Source: Hirudinaria manillensis (lineage: Eukaryota; Annelida; Clitellata; Hirudinida; Hirudinidae). Taken from it: 64,000 nt of DNA. The stretch spans positions 10,521,629-10,585,628 of the forward strand of contig CM067526.1 of assembly GCA_034509925.1 (NCBI GenBank), given 5' to 3'. A model generated the notes under the pieces. The model did not search any database, was not told the origin of the DNA, and saw only the letters and a list, made by a program, of their open reading frames with translations. Below, in pieces: positions 45,601 to 60,572 of this stretch. The translations under genes and the position numbers were made by a program. The stretch's first letter is position 1; the number at the start of each line of letters is the position of its first letter.

Positions 45601-48600
45601 ATCTAAGGAGTCCTGGAGAGTGACATTCTTGACAGTCACATTGAGAGCAAAGAAAGCTTCTTCTTGTTCGTATCTAGATGCGTTACAATTACATTTGAAA
45701 CTAAATGAGGTAACAATTAACATTTATAACAGATGCAAACTTTAGAATTTGGAAGAAATATTTTATTATCATTAAAACCAATTTGATAATAAAATAATTT
45801 AATCTAAAAAATCTGAAACTTTGAATCACCTGTGTTTACAGCTGTGGCATATTTTCTGATCCGAATACAAACCTTGAAAGGTCTTTCTGAATATCTGTTC
45901 CCTGCCGAGTTTCTGAAAATCACACCCACAAAGTCATTTATGCAATTGGCACTATGGCCAATCAGAGTTCACCAACATTCAGCTGCTCATCCAATTGGTC
46001 GATTAGAGATTGGAAGAAATCCAGAACGTCCTGCTGTTCCCTGATGTTTACTTGAGTTCCCCAGAGTCGGAAGATGTTCCAGAACCCTTCGGGAACGTAA
46101 TACTGCAGTTTACTGTCGAGCAGGTGCCCAAGAACTTGTTGGATTTGGAATAAAATGCTAAAATATAAAAAATAAAATAACACAATTACAAATTATATAA
46201 TTAAAAATGAATGGCAATGATAATTTCAAATTTAGTCACTAATCACAGCCTTTAAAATGGCTCCGATATTTTATAACTCAGACTTGATGCGGCAACAAAA
46301 CACTCTCTTAGTCATAAATATATAAAACAAATATGCTATTAATAATAACTTATTATATAATTATTCGTGCCTGTCTTCGGAGACGTTGTCATCATCGATG
46401 CTGAGAATGTACTCCATGATTCCAGGAGTCATGAAGATCTGTTGGATCAGCGAGTTCATGTAGCAGGTTGCCCCTCCATTTTTAAGTCCCACGTATCCAC
46501 AAGTATTTCTTCCTTCCACAGGTGGCATGTACTTAAACAAAATTAAATTTATTAAATTCAAACAATCAATCATCTCTTTCTCTCTCTGTTCATTCATTCA
46601 ACTTTGAATCTAGCAATCATTAATAATAATGTATATAAACTTCCCATTCATAGGAATAACCAATACCTGGTTCTAATCATAAAGTAAAATCTGCCAGTAG
46701 AGATGGCTAGATTTTGCATGAAAATGTGTTCCTAGGTGCAAGCTGTCCCTTTTATTAGGTGTCTAAGTGAAACTAAAGTAAAATCTATTTCTAGAAGAAA
46801 AATGTCCCTTAGGACATGTTTTAATATATTTTTGGGCACCCCAAAATCACAGGTTATACGGTATGTTAAATAAAATTAATTATAGCATGCTAATAATTAA
46901 TGAAACATTAATTAATTGTTCCATGAAGCAATGGAAAATATTTCTTTTAAAAGGAGAGCATTGCATTACTGTTGCCTTCTTATGAGGAATAAAACACATC
47001 TCACAATATATTCATCGTTAGAGAAACGACCGTACGTCCTAACCACATGGTTACAAAAACACCAATAATCTTTTATCACATCACCTGAGTTCTCTCCCCT
47101 GAATAAATTAATAAATTATTATAATCTCACCTCCCATTGGTTGGCCATGTCCGAGTTTAATGTCGTGCGATGAACAGATATGAGTTCCTTGCAAATCATT
47201 CTCATGTTTTCTAAATCTCCAGTTGCCAGTTCAACCAGGAGGTCATAAGCTGCAATCCTTGACTCTGACATGGAGCATCTGAAATTAATAATTTCCCATG
47301 TCGAACCATACCTATCTTGTTTTTTTTTGGAATGCAAAATATATTTTCCATTTATTACTACAAATACTATATTAAATATATATTTATTACAAATATTTAA
47401 TAAATTGTTAAAAACAAAAGGCCCTCAAAAGCACGTTAAAAGAGAACAACAAAATACTTGGCAGCTAAATTTGTGAGGTTGTTCTCTGAATCTGGACTCA
47501 TGGAGCAATTGAGGATCATCTTTGTCTCAGGAAACAAGAATTTGAACAAGATGTCGTGAATGAGAAGCGAGCCTAAAATTATAATATTAAAATTATAATA
47601 TTTTCGATTGTTCTAATTGGTCGCTAAAAATGGAAACTAGGTGCTTTCTACTTTTATTATCACATTTTTATTATTTTATTTATTCAATTTAAAGTGCTTA
47701 AAAATAATAAATAACAATGCTAACCATATTTTCTCTTATCTATCCCTTGACATGCAAGAAGCGTCCTGACAATTTGCAAATGTCCAGCCAATAGGATGTT
47801 GTGGCTGTCAGCATGGGAAGAGTTTTCAAGGCAGGCAAAGTTATCCAACCACTTCACCTCATCCTCCAACATCTTGTTGACATCCAGCTGTAACTGACTC
47901 TGCATGCAACCTGTATAAGCACTACAGGTGTAATACAGGTTATCATTGGAAGCTTATTGTAATAAGTAATAATATTGTCTGTAACAAGCTACAACAAGTA
48001 AAGTACCACAAGCTCAAGGAATAATTCATTAAGTAATTATTAGTCAACATAATAAATTGCAGGCTTTTATTTCAGGTATCTGATAACGATATTAAGAAGA
48101 ATATTATGGACATTAAAATTAACAACAGCCTATAAAAACTAATATATATAAATGATAACATTTGTTACACATAACTTAGTAAATATACTTCAAATATTTC
48201 CTTTAGTATAATACTCAATTTCATGATTTTAAACATTTTTTATTTGGAACATATCTAACTTGTAAGCTTTGCCAGAAGTTGACTCAGGAGGGCAAAGTAC
48301 TGCATGCTTTGCTTCAGTAGCCTAAAAGCATTAGACAAACCCATCAATATATTATTGCATTATTATATATTACTGCATTAAATTATTAATTATTATATAT
48401 TATTGTATAATTACCTCATAACATAACCTTACATAACATGTTTATCTTGTTATTAAATTTAAAAGTCAATTTGCTAATAAGTCTTTCAGTTGCCTGTAGT
48501 TGATGCTCCTTATATTGGCTGTCGGAACCCAGAAGGGAAGCCTGGCTTTGGTGAGGATCATCAGAATGAACCGATGCGGGGAACAAGGCTTCTCGGGTGA

Positions 48601-51600
48601 TTTTTCGGACGAGGTTTTTGAGTTGTTGTCGGAAAACAACGAAGCGTTGCAGTCGGCGACGTTGTTGTTGACTTGATCGATCGAGCTGTTCATCTGACTC
48701 AATCTGTACAGCTGTTCCATGGCCTTGACCCTGATGCCCTCGTGAGGCGAGGTCACAAGGACGTCGATTACAAAGTCACTGATGCAGGGCAACGTGTAGA
48801 AGACTTCTACAAAAACAATTAAACTATTGATCAAATATTGAACCAAATTTGAAACATTTTAAGAATCACATTCCATCTCCAATAGTTGCCAAGATGTTAA
48901 AGCCACGAGCAAAATGAACAATTATAATTTTTATAAAATATATGTTCCGAAAACATTAAATTCCTCACCGATGAATGCCGGTTTAAGTCCCAAGCAGGTG
49001 ACAATCAACTCCAGTGCCTCGCAAGCAATGCAGTCGTCGCGAGAACATGAAGTGCAGTTCGGAGACGCACGACTTTCGGGACTTTCCAACTCGCTACAAG
49101 AACTCAGCCCGCTCTCTGAAAAAGATATTAAAAACAAAAATTATTATTACAAATTATTATTAAATAAAGTTATTATTAAAAACAAATACAAAATTGTTCA
49201 GCAGCAAATGATCCATAACAATAACATAAGCTAGGTGAGCAGAAACATTTGGTGCCACATGATTATATAATAATATAATTATATGAAGGCAAATGTCATA
49301 ATAATAAAATTATGCAATGTATAATATGACTATTAATTAGAAATATTATAATATTAATTAGCATCTCATAATGACTGGCTGGAAGAAATAACCTGTGCTT
49401 CCAGTGCTGAGACCACTGCTCAGACATTGACTGCTTGTTGACCTCATGTCCACAGATATGGCAGAATCTTTGTTTGCCACCTGATCTACCACCTGCAGTT
49501 TACCTGTAGCAGCTGACCAGGCGACTCTCACAAGGCAGGATATCAAGTTGGAGAATTCTTCGGTGGTCATTTTCTTAACATTAATCATTTAAATGGAATA
49601 ATTGCAATAAAATGAATCGTAAAAGTCATTGAATGTTTACCACGACTAGTTTAGAAGCGGGTCCGTAGGAAGGACCGAAAGTAACGGAATGGTTGACAAA
49701 GGAGTTGGACGAGGAAGGCGTGCTGAAGTATGCATCCATCCCGATATTGCCACACAGCAAAAATCTTGAACGACAGAATTAAAAAGTTATTGATCTCAAT
49801 AAAAATTTGATCGACCTATTATTATGTTCAAGTCACTGCTAAATTCAACATGTAGGTGTTTATAAAGACATACAAAGTGACTAAATTCAAGCGATTTATT
49901 AGCAAATGTTTATTATTATATGGTTTATAAACTCACCTGAGCAATTGAAGGCAAATGTCATAACAAGCCTGCTTTGTCTCATAATCAGCCTCAGAAGATG
50001 GCAAGTCTTTCTGTATGATGGAAACAATGAGCTTTAAACCACCTGCACCCAAGAAGTTCTGGCAGAAACTTTCAGCTGCCTTCAAACTGTTCACATCCAC
50101 CTCATTAATAGGCATGAGTTTGCTGCTGAGTACCTGTTGGGAAATTAATTATATGCCTGATAAATATTAAGTAATTGAAGCTAATGAGTGCTTACTCAAT
50201 TATCTAATTAAATGTGACTTTAACTCCAAGCATGGAGAATTTTATACCTTTATACCCTTAAAAATAACAGACAGCCTTAGCATCTAAGACTTCCAAACTC
50301 TAACAACAAAGGACATGAAAACCACGAAACGATCGTCCTACTTCGAGGTTATAAAGAACTTGAAACATGGACAAATCCGAGGGATCCAACAAAGCGGCCA
50401 GGATCTCATCCGGTGTTCGAGCAGACGACAAGTCGAGTGCGGTCGAGGCAGGTGCCCTGTTGGCCTGCAAACAACCCGACAGAGAAGACGCCTGTTGGGA
50501 TTCTCGGATGGGCGGAAGGATCGTGGAAGGTGCGCGAGCGACTTGGCCGGAGTCGCAGTCGTCCGACGGAAGAGAAGAGGTCTTCGTGTCGAGGATTTGC
50601 TTGGAAATGGTGTCGAAGCTCGGAAGTAATTTCTCCTGGAGATCCGTCGGGTTCTTCTGTTTCATTGGACTGCTCAGTACCTTCAGCCTTATCAAATCCT
50701 GACGATCTGAAGAAGCAGCACTGGCAGCCTGAAATTCATTTCACGTTACAAGTATTAATTATTATTATTAATTACTGTAATTAATTATAATTAATTAGTA
50801 TTAACTTTTAATATTAATTATTGTAACGGTTACAAGTTACAATTGATGTATCACATAATTGAACATCTTAAATATTTGTGAATTTTATTCTAAAATAATA
50901 ATAAACAAAATTGTCTTTTAACTGACTTGAGAATGGATGGCCTCAATGCTTTGGAGTATTCTGGGATCGGTCGGTACGAGCCGCAAGAGTTGTCTTGCCT
51001 TGCTGGTGATGCGCGGATGATCAAAGCCAATCAGCTGGCAGAGAGTCTGGAAGAGTTGACCTCCGCTGCACATTATTACTCCTGGTAACATTCTCTCCTA
51101 AGAAAACAAAAGGAATGAAATAAAATTGAAATAATCAATAAAAATATTTAATTTCAATATTTGCAAGGCAATCAAAATCTTCTCAACTTCTATTTATGTT
51201 TGTTCTTTGCATTAAACAAATTTAGGTACATAAATAAATATATTCAAATTAAAAAATTGCTCACATGTTCTAAGTCCATAGAATGTTTTCCAGAGAAGGA
51301 GAGATCCTGGAGAATTGAAGAGATTGATTTATTTATTTTTATTATAAACTTTTACGGACTTTTATGGATTCCTTTGGCAATTACAAATGTTATGAAGGCT
51401 AGCTCAATAATGCATTCTTAGAAGGTGCAGGGAAGACACAGCACAACATCACATTGGCCTTGAGTAGTAACAATTGATAAATACCAATGATTGAATAAAG
51501 TTGTTTCCACAACATTGTGTACATTAAAATTGATTAAATGTTTGCATTAACAAATAAAAACCTCACAAATGTCAGTCACAGACCTGAGAGATGGAAGCAA

Positions 51601-54600
51601 CAGAGGATGACAAAATCCTGACATTAAGTACTTGATCATCCTGAAGGTCCAACTGATACAACCGCTTTTGCTCCTTGTTAAACTGTTTAATGGTTTTCAC
51701 AATTAACGCATCAAGTTTTGCAACAAGTACATAATAAAAATTTATGCATTAAAGTCATTAAAAGGTAGAAATTAAATTAATTTGCAATAAAAAAACATCA
51801 TAATGACTTAAGAATTGTTTAATAAATTGTTTTTTTTTTTAATAATTATTATTTATATTGTTTGTAAAACTATGTCAACAAATTCATTGGCAAATACCTA
51901 TTTATTGAAATAATGAATAAAATAATGAGAATTCTGAATTTTCATCTGCTAAAAATGAATCCATGACTAACAAATCACCTAAAAATATATTTAAAACATC
52001 GCTCACCACTTTCTCATTGAACTGAAGGAGATCTGAGTTGACCTTTAACTCCCTGGCAATTTTGTGCTTCAGTGATTCTACCGTTTCATTTCTGTGCACC
52101 TGTTAAATAATTCATTAAGTAATTATTCATCATTTATAATGAATGTTTTCCATTTTTGAACAGTAAATTCAAGTATAGGAATAGCTACAAGTTTTACATC
52201 ATTTTATTTAAGTCTTGATTTTTGACAAATTCAGAGCAAATAAAAATTTATTTTGAAGCAGTTAAATAATTGTTAAATAAAACGTTTGTAAACATCCAGA
52301 CGACAAACCCGGACGGAGAATTCATTCTTGTTGTTGTCGCAAGCAAAGCGGAGTTTGAAGGATTGTCCCCAAAAGGTGGCGCCGTGAGGCGGCAGGGACC
52401 GGCATCCCCCGAAGAACTCCTCGACGCTGACAATGTACCTCTCTGCCACCATCAACAGTCTTTCAATGCCCAAAAGGGCTGCAGACCTACAACAAGAGAG
52501 CAACACCAATGAGACCACTGTTTTGCAAATGTAAATGAAATAATTGCTTGGAAATTAATGTAATTAAGTAATTAGGTAAATGAAATTAATTGCAGTTGTA
52601 TTCTTTATTCATCTCTTAATTTAATTAAAAAATAAATAGCAATTATTTGTTGTTACTTGTGACTCTGGTGAACTTCAAAGGTGTGGTTATCTCCTGGCTT
52701 GTTCTCAAAGAAACATTTCACTTTGTCCAGCCAACTGTACCAGATGTTGATAAACCTTTGATGGAGACCATCCAAATCCTGGCTCTGTTTTGATTGTAAG
52801 CAAGACAATAAGAAGTCGGCAATAGCCAATCGAAGTCATAGAGACGACACATAAGCGCATTGCCACTAACACCATGGAAAAAATAAACTAAGGCCAAGTC
52901 CAAAGTTCCACAAAGGTACTGTTATTATTTCAGATCAAAATCCACTCACCCTTTTGAACTTTGGAGCAAGATTGACATAAGAGACTGAGAGCAGCATGTT
53001 GATGGCAGACTCAGCAATGGAATCATCCTGAGTGGAAAGACAGATATCCCAGAGGAAGTTCAGTCCAATGAGGTCAGCATTGTCCACAGTCTATCAAATG
53101 AAGTTTGTTTATCTAGAGCAGTTTGCTTAGCAGCAAAGATGCTTTCCATTTATTTAGTGCTGCTCCCCATGGATGTTCATAAAGCCAGTGCAAGTTGGGT
53201 TTAGCATAAACACATTGTGACCATTGCCATTACTGTTCCCTAAAGGAATGCAAACATCAGAGCTATATTTCATGTTGATCATGTCATGGAGGCACTTTGC
53301 AAACTGTGCCACCCTCCTTTTCAGATCATTTAGAAGGTTCAGGCAACAATAAGAATAGAAAACATTGAGAACAAGATATGGTGCTAATCTTTATTTATTT
53401 TTAATCAACTGGCTTTTAATTAACTTACAATGCTTGAATTGACTTTCTTCAGTTTGTTCATGTTGGCATTGACTTCTTCAAAGAAGCACTTGAAACATTC
53501 AAAACCTAAAAATTGCATAAAAATATCGATAATATCAATGAAAATAGTTCATATACACATGATGCGTTCATACAATATAATATTATACAATGTAATGTAA
53601 TATAATTTCATATAATATAATTTAATTTCATATAATATAATTTAGTATGATGTGAGGCCATAAAAAGAGCATCAGAAGCACATGAAAGACCATTTCAGTG
53701 ACTTGATTTATGATAATCATATCAACAATAAATCATATCAACAATAAACCACATTTATTCGACAAACCTGCTTGAGAGAGACATTGTGTCTTAAGAGTCA
53801 ACAGTTCCCTCTGGAAAATCAGGGATTGCGTCTCCTGCTCAAAATCCTTGATGCCTTTTGAGAACCATTCAAAGCAGGTCTGAAAAAAAAAAATGGGTGC
53901 ATAGTTCAAAACTACCATCATGTTTCCTAGCATGAAAAGTAACCACAAGAGCACTAACAACAACGACAATAACAATGACAACAGCAATAACAACAATATC
54001 AATGCCTAAAACGTGACTTCAGAAGTGCAAGACACCTTTAGCAATTAATAAACAGAGCAGAACCTCCTTATCCCAGAGAGCGGCCAATGGGTCATCCACC
54101 AGAGTCTTCCACAGTTCACGGCACCTGTTCCAAGGAAGGTAGAAACAACCGGCAGACAAAATGAACTGAAGGAACTCCAGGTGGGTTTTCACGTACTGCA
54201 AATAATTAACCATTATTATGAATTATAATAAATAATAAATTAACACAATAATAATATTAGTAATAATAGTAACATAAAGTAAAGTCAGAACTGAATCGTT
54301 ACGTTCTGATGTGCGGCTTCCGTCAACCGAGGGTCCGTGGTGACTACGGAGTGACACTTGGAAAGACTTTCTGTCACGAGTCCAATGATGTCGTGATTGC
54401 TATTGATCTCCTGCAGCAGCTCCTATTGGTCAATTAACAATGTATTACTTGGACTTATATGATCTCGGGCTTCAGTTGAAGAGGTAAATTATGGTTGTAT
54501 GTCAATTATAAATCATATTATAATACATATATATAATATATACATTATAATAAATAATTATATAATATATAACAGCATAATATACCAATTTCAATGACCT

Positions 54601-57600
54601 TCAATTACATAATATACCAATTTCAATGACCTTTAATCATGTCAGCAATACCATAATAATGCACAACTCGAATCAGCCAATGAATGTCAGAAAAACAATA
54701 ATGAATTTGAGACACAATCCAATCACGAAATACTTTTTCTGCCTTGTGGGAGTTGCTCTTGCCGATGCCTTTCACAATTTCCGTGAGATGTTTCAGAGCG
54801 GGAATGATCAGACGACCCTGCAAAAGAACGACACAAAGATATGCAATGAATGAAATTCTAATTAAAATGATTAATGATCAGATATTCTGGTAATGATTAT
54901 TATCCTTTGTTAATCCTTTAACAAAGTTATTGAACATTGGAAATGTTATAACAATTTGATTGTTATAAAGTTTTTTTTTTGTTTAGAGTACCTCCTTAAT
55001 GTCTTCAATGCATTTGTGTATGTAAAGTTTTTTAGCAGGTTCCCTGGTACTCATGGACTCATTTATAATGGACAGATGTTCCAAAAGAGCCCTGTCCAGT
55101 AATGATAGCTTCAAATCGGGAAGATGTGAAATCTCCCACAAGAACTCCAAGACCTAAGATATTATTGCAAAAAAAAAGTTAAAATATTTCTTTGTTGAAG
55201 TCATTGCAGTGACTTTACTTAAGATTTTATTTAAGTAGTTCATGTTGTAATACCAGAATTGGAACCACCACAGGCCAATGTCACAAGATATAAAATTATG
55301 TGATCATTGATATGCAATTCATGCTTTACAGGAGATAGTTTTAAATTTGAAAACTTAGTCTTGCAGACCAAATCCTCTGACTTGACAGAATCATTTCAGA
55401 GACTATTCCTATTTAAAGTACATGCAAACCTTTAACAAGATCAACTGATTGTCACATTCTCTTCCAATCCGACCAATCAGTTTAATCAATTTCTCCCTCA
55501 TGAAACTGCATTCTCTCTTCCAAGTCTTCAAAAAAAAAGTGCATTTGAAATTAAAAAGAAAGCTGATCATTGGATAAACACATATTAAACAAAACTTGAT
55601 CAGATCACTCCATACATTTCAATGCATCCAAGGATTATACATTATAAATATATTTTTACAAGATAAAATGTATTGTTAGTGAGAGTGAATTGCTTCCATA
55701 CCAACTTAATGACTCAACGTAAAATCTTAAAATGAAAAAAAAGAGAGAGAAGAATACCTCATCAATTAAGGACACCAGGTAATGGAACTGTTCCGTACTG
55801 AACTTGGCAGCAGCAGCGGTTATGATGTTGTGTATGTTGTCAACAACAACGGAATTCTCTCCGGACTTAAAAATAAGTAAAAATTAAGTTAATCTTAGAT
55901 ATAAATTAATACCATTGCAATTGATTTCCTAACAAAATTCTGGGATTCAGTTAATTATTTAAGTTAATTACTTAAGTTAATGAACAAGTTTAGTTTGAGT
56001 TTAGTTTGAGATAAACAATTTCTACAAGAACCTGTTTAGTCCATATTTTGGCAATCTCTTCATTGAGCAGCCTTGGTCCGAGATAATCGACGATATCCTT
56101 GATGTGACCACAATACTGACTTTTATCGATGCTTCCTGAAATTAAAATGCTTAATATCAAGAAATCATTTTATTGTTTTGTTCTTATTATAAACAATTGC
56201 ATTGCTAAATGTTTGTTTAATGCTTCCTAAGTTGTTTCCTAATAAAATCAATACAAATGATTATGAATGTTCAATTTTAGGATAAAAGAAGATATAAAAT
56301 CAGCATGAAGTTTTCAACTTATAATAATTGAGGTCAATGTGAATAACAAAGAATAACATGCTCTGAGTCAAATTTCAAATGAAAAAAGCAGATTTGTGAT
56401 TGGCCAACCTTCCAGGGCAATGGAGAGAACCCTCTTATTAACGATCCAATCGGTTACTTCTTCCTGCGACATGGCCAGTCTTGACATGCGATTTGATTTG
56501 GTTTCCTGAATCATCCTCGTTACCTGATAAACAATCGATCGAAGCTCAAATAAAAAAATGCTAATCAGAAAATGGTTGTTGGATGCTAACAAAAAACTTA
56601 ATCTATAAATTTCCCTAAAAAATGTTATATTTTTTAAAAATATTTTATGAGCTTCGTGTTTGAAAATAACTTAACACCTCCTTGATGCCATTCATCCTTG
56701 CATTGAAATGATTCGATTTGAGCATCTTCAGAGTGATGTCCGCACGCAGCCGATCCAATTCGGGGATGAGATCACGGCACAGGTTCAGGCTGATCATTTT
56801 CAAAGACATTAACATGTCACAGACATTTCCAACTTTCTGTTCACGAACAAAAAAAAATTACAAGAAAATAATTTTTGAGCTTATTTCAGATTTCTATATT
56901 ATGTAAAATTATGCAAAAAATGATGCAAAAGATTTAATTTTTCCCCAACTTTTTCCTTGAAGTCCTCTAGTTTTTTGGCAAATTCAACTGCAGAAACTAT
57001 TCCCTCGCACAGGTATGGCTGCACTGCCTCTGGATTCAAAAACTCGGAGCATTTGGAAAAAACAGAGAACAAGGCATTCATCACCTGTTAAAACATTTAA
57101 AATCATCTTTAGTAAATTTTGAAACTAAATGAAATCGTAAACTATTTTAAATGAAATTAGACATAAACACGAAGAAATAAAAACTGGTTAAAAAAAGTGA
57201 TTTACAGAAATATCTGAAGAGTTTTGTTCTAATCTTGCTTTAATAATTTCAAATCCCTGCAGTTCTGCAAACTGAAATTTGAAATCATATTTATATAAAA
57301 GTATTATTAAACAAATTAAATAAGTAATTATTAAAAATTTGGTCGAGAGTGATTATAATTGAAAATCAATGCTAACCAGGTTTATGAGATCAGTCAACCA
57401 ACCATGGGGGTCCTGAACAAATTAAATAGAAACAAAATTAATCCCGAGACATTTTAAAAAAGCCATTTGAGAACTCGTTAAATTAATTTAAAAGATTAAT
57501 TTATTAATTAAATTACTTAACTTATTTAATTAACTGTCAATGCTGACCTCAAATAGCCTTTTCCTTTTATTTTGGAATTTTAATATAATACATAAATTGA

Positions 57601-59368
57601 AATTAATGAAAACTGAAAGTCACAAAGTTGTACAAAAACATTAATTATATTAAACCTTGTGTGGTGGTCGTTTAGCAAATATTTTGTCTCCAAAAACCTC
57701 TTCCCAGTGCTGAGACTTTTCTGAAAATCTATCTTTATTCTTCAGACAAAATTCTGATTCACTGTCAAAGACCTGCAGTTAACAAAAAAAAATATTTATT
57801 AAATTTATTTATTTATTCCTAAATAACAAATATTCTCATTCTGTGATTTTTTACTTCCTTAAATTCTAATGCATCCAACTGAAATCACAAAATGATGTAG
57901 GCACTTTGCATTAGGATTTTGATTTAATACTGTTAAATAAAATTCTGAAAATTTGAAACTAAAAATGAATCATTTGCATTATTTATTATGAATTTTAACT
58001 GCAAAATTAAAAATCAAATCAATCCCAAATCTAACAGTTCCATAAAAATTTGATGCACTCACAGTCGCTAGGAGATTAATGAGGTCAAGTGGAATTGGGT
58101 CACTTTGAAGACGAATGAGGATCAACTGTACAAGCATTTGAAGCATTTCATAGATTCCTTCTTGCACTTCTCCAAACCATCTATGGACTACGTTTGATGT
58201 CAATAGCTGTGTTGTAACAATGACATTAAATTTAAGCTTTTTAATTTTAAATAAATTTTAACTAATAATTATGACAGATAATTAAGGCAAAAATAATTAA
58301 AACTCGATTGCTTGATAACAATCTACAGTTATAAGTTAACAATATTCAAACTTAGTTTTTGACAATAGTAATATTTCATGCAATGACTATAACAAAAACC
58401 ATATAGTCCAACTTTTAACAACTTTCTAATGCATAATATTGCAGGTGTGCCACCAACCTTGTTGAAAGCCTCTGGCATGCACCTTGACATGAACCGGTGA
58501 CAATTAGGATCACTTTCACAAATCCCTATCAGTAAATAATTCAATTCATTAATAATCTAATCCATCCTCTCATAAAAATGTAAATGTTTGCATGAAAAAA
58601 TGCAATATACAAAGTATTTGTCAAGCTATTCTCAATTAAAATTAAAAATTTCTGATTAAAAGATCTGAAACAAGTTGTCTCTCATACTTAGCCACCAAAG
58701 CTGAAAAATTTCCTATCAATAGTGATCACTTTTAATGCTATGGAAAATTAGTAAAGTTGCAAAGACACCAAAATTAATATAATCAATGTTAAGTGAATTA
58801 TTCTAGTAAATTATTATTATTATTGCCATAGTATCTTCTTACAGTCATTATTCTTTTCACATTAACAAACATTAAGAACTTCAAAACATGTTTCAAACAT
58901 GAACATATTTAAATGAACCTTTTTTAGCATATGAGATTGCGGCCAAAAGACACTTGCTCAAAGACTCCTCTCTTTTGTAAGGAATGGACCAGGTATCGGT
59001 GTACACCCTACTTTCGAGTTCATATAAATTGACAAGTGGAAACTCTAATTGCTCTTCATTTATGACATTCTAAAAATTATTTTTATCTGTTAAACTGAGA
59101 GTTAAAACTTTCAGCCTTGGAAACGTACTTTGGACTTTTCGGTACTCTGGTCTGCTGTGTTTATCAGCGCTGGAGGTCCGTAATATGATGGCCCAGCATC
59201 AACTGGCGTTTCATAAAGACTCGTGTACCTGGTTGTTGGGTGATCATCGGTTAAAATAGCCACAGCTTCTTGCAAATCATTTCTTGCAAAGGCAAGTGCT
59301 CGATGAACGTCTTCTAAATGAAATCCCATGTTGAGTAGCATGCTCACATGTCCATCGTTTAGCTCCAT
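39670..59368 (-). CDS. USP24: Ubiquitin carboxyl-terminal hydrolase 24 (USP24) ortholog
   Basis: A very large gene of several dozen short exons, nearly all with human USP24 counterparts recognisable in order. First exons are complement of 59129-59368, 58919-59069 and 58458-58525; the last are about 40318-40430, 40041-40129 and 39670-39903. Signposts: N-terminal [12 protein letters not shown] and [31 protein letters not shown]; helical repeats ([15 protein letters not shown] at 56400, [16 protein letters not shown] at 55800, [13 protein letters not shown] at 55460); a ubiquitin-like stretch at about 52.0 kb; the catalytic core at 43.7-46.6 kb; and the C-terminus [38 protein letters not shown]. 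The enzyme removes ubiquitin from proteins through a Cys-His-Asp/Asn triad. The full length should be near 2,400-2,600 residues, but middle exons were recognised rather than all placed to the base. Two introns hold MITE-like repeats. Confidence 0.92.
41950..42130. mobile_element. MITE-like repeat, copy 2 (in USP24 intron)
   Basis: Begins aaaacctgcctagg and ends near ttcacaggta. Shares with the other copies the blocks tctaaaattaaactaaagta, ggacaggttttacca and tgccctaattcacagg. Orientation is opposite to the AGAP-intron copy and equal to the 46.7 kb copy. The far terminal repeat has decayed. Confidence 0.65.
43658..46597 (-). other. USP24: USP24 catalytic core (USP domain)
   Basis: The Cys box reads [20 protein letters not shown], with the nucleophile codon at complement(46463..46465). 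Downstream are [20 protein letters not shown], zinc-finger cysteines ([21 protein letters not shown]) and [16 protein letters not shown]. The His box is [16 protein letters not shown], with the catalytic histidine codon at complement(44760..44762), followed by [14 protein letters not shown], whose NDT supplies the third catalytic residue. An acidic Ser/Glu-rich insert (EEGSDSDSQ…[12 protein letters not shown]) precedes the His box. All catalytic residues are present, so the enzyme should be active. Confidence 0.9.
44682..44705. repeat. C14-A10 homopolymer junction
   Basis: Fourteen C followed directly by ten A in a USP24 intron, next to the exon with the His box. In DNA this A/T-rich such a long C run is rare. 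Confidence 0.9.
46685..46858. mobile_element. MITE-like repeat, copy 3 (in USP24 intron)
   Basis: Begins taaaatctgcc and ends near cacaggttatac. It contains ggctagattttgcatgaaaa, cttttattaggtgtctaagt and cccttaggacatgtttta, matching the other two copies. No open frame. It sits in the intron just upstream of the exon encoding the catalytic cysteine. Confidence 0.65.
51998..52099 (-). other. USP24: USP24 ubiquitin-like segment
   Basis: The exon encodes [20 protein letters not shown] then [12 protein letters not shown]. The pattern of a strand, then T-V-x-x-L-K-x-K-I and a second strand, is that of a ubiquitin-like fold, as found in the middle of USP24 and USP9X before the catalytic core. The preceding exon at 52285-52490 encodes [20 protein letters not shown]. 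Confidence 0.6.
59129..59368 (-). other. USP24: USP24 first coding exon with UBA domain
   Basis: Eighty codons from the ATG at 59366-59368 to a GTACGT donor. Residues 6-45 form a UBA domain: [20 protein letters not shown] and [15 protein letters not shown], with the MGF loop that contacts ubiquitin. The remainder is a Pro/Tyr-containing linker. The match in position and spacing to USP24 makes the start secure. Confidence 0.9.
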
Positions 59369-60572
59369 GGTTTTATGATTATAAGTAACACGATCGGAAA
59401 GCAGTTGGCAAGATTAACAGCGTCAGATAAATCTAAATTTCTAAAGTTCACTGTGACCTACAAAAAATATGAAAATTAGAAATAGTCTGCAGGCACGAAC
59501 AACATCGTATTATTTACTTTCCACAAAATAAACTACCGCGAGAGACCACAAAAAAGTAAACTGCGAATTAGATGGCCACAATTTGTGTCATTATCGTAAT
59601 TACATTGGGAATATTGTGACATTAATAAATTGTATTTAAACCTCAATATCCTGCTAGCGTGTTTTCTCGAACATAAGAATAGGTCTTATTAATTTTTGCA
59701 CCAAAAAATATGGTAGAGCATATTTTTGGAGGAATGGATCATATTTTCATGTACAACAATTTACCAGCACATGCATGTACAATGTACGTCTATATGGTGT
59801 AAAAATATGTTGAAATACGCATGTTTTTTTAATCATATGCACGCAAAGGTAATATTTCAGCAGAATTTTAGGATGTACAATCGAGGTTTTTTCGAAAATA
59901 GCCGCTGACTCTAAGGCCTTTTTTCGGGGACACACGATGTCCTCAGCTGTCTGCTAAATCAATCTCACGATCCTGGAACCTCGCAGAAAAATGAGAGGCG
60001 TCCTTCATAGAATCCTTAATACAATAGCGCCATTTCATACATATCTTACCGCCCAAAAATTTCCCGACTCACAAGTATGTATCTAAAATTAAACCACATA
60101 ACTGCTACCATCAGTGTAGTGCTAAAGCCTTCATCAAAAGATCCTTAAAACTTTTATTTGAGACCATAATTCCACCATCACGTTAACAAAAATAAATCTT
60201 GTCCAAAAGTTTACTAGGATTAAAAAGTTAAAACGTGTTTAGCAAGATCAACATCATCTTTTTAGTATCATCATGGAATCACTTTGGCTTAACAAAATTC
60301 ACATAATAAAATCTAGTAAATCAACCACAAAAAGTAAACAAATTACAAAAACAAATTAATCATAAGCCATTCTCACCATGATGCAGATCACAGAAAGACT
60401 ATAGAATAAAGTTAAAATTCCTCAACATATAAATTGCAAGAGCACCAGTAATTAAGTAAATAAAATAAAAATTAAAATAATATCAGAATAATATCAGATA
60501 TGCAGGCATCCTTTTGATCTTTTAATATTTTTACTTGTATGACATTGACTCAAAAGATAATCTCCCATTGGT
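59369..60572. other. USP24 promoter side and intergenic DNA, no gene seen
   Basis: Contains the USP24 5' flank and the 3' flank of AKTIP. Short frames at 59726-59935 on both strands have no splice context. No regulatory site stands out. Confidence 0.4.

Noticed and set aside
50315-50784. Three overlapping plus-strand frames
   Set aside because: Antisense of the Ser/Pro-rich USP24 linker exon at about 50.34-50.73 kb.
59726-59935. Overlapping 60-residue frames on both strands
   Set aside because: No splice signals, motifs or composition typical of coding sequence.
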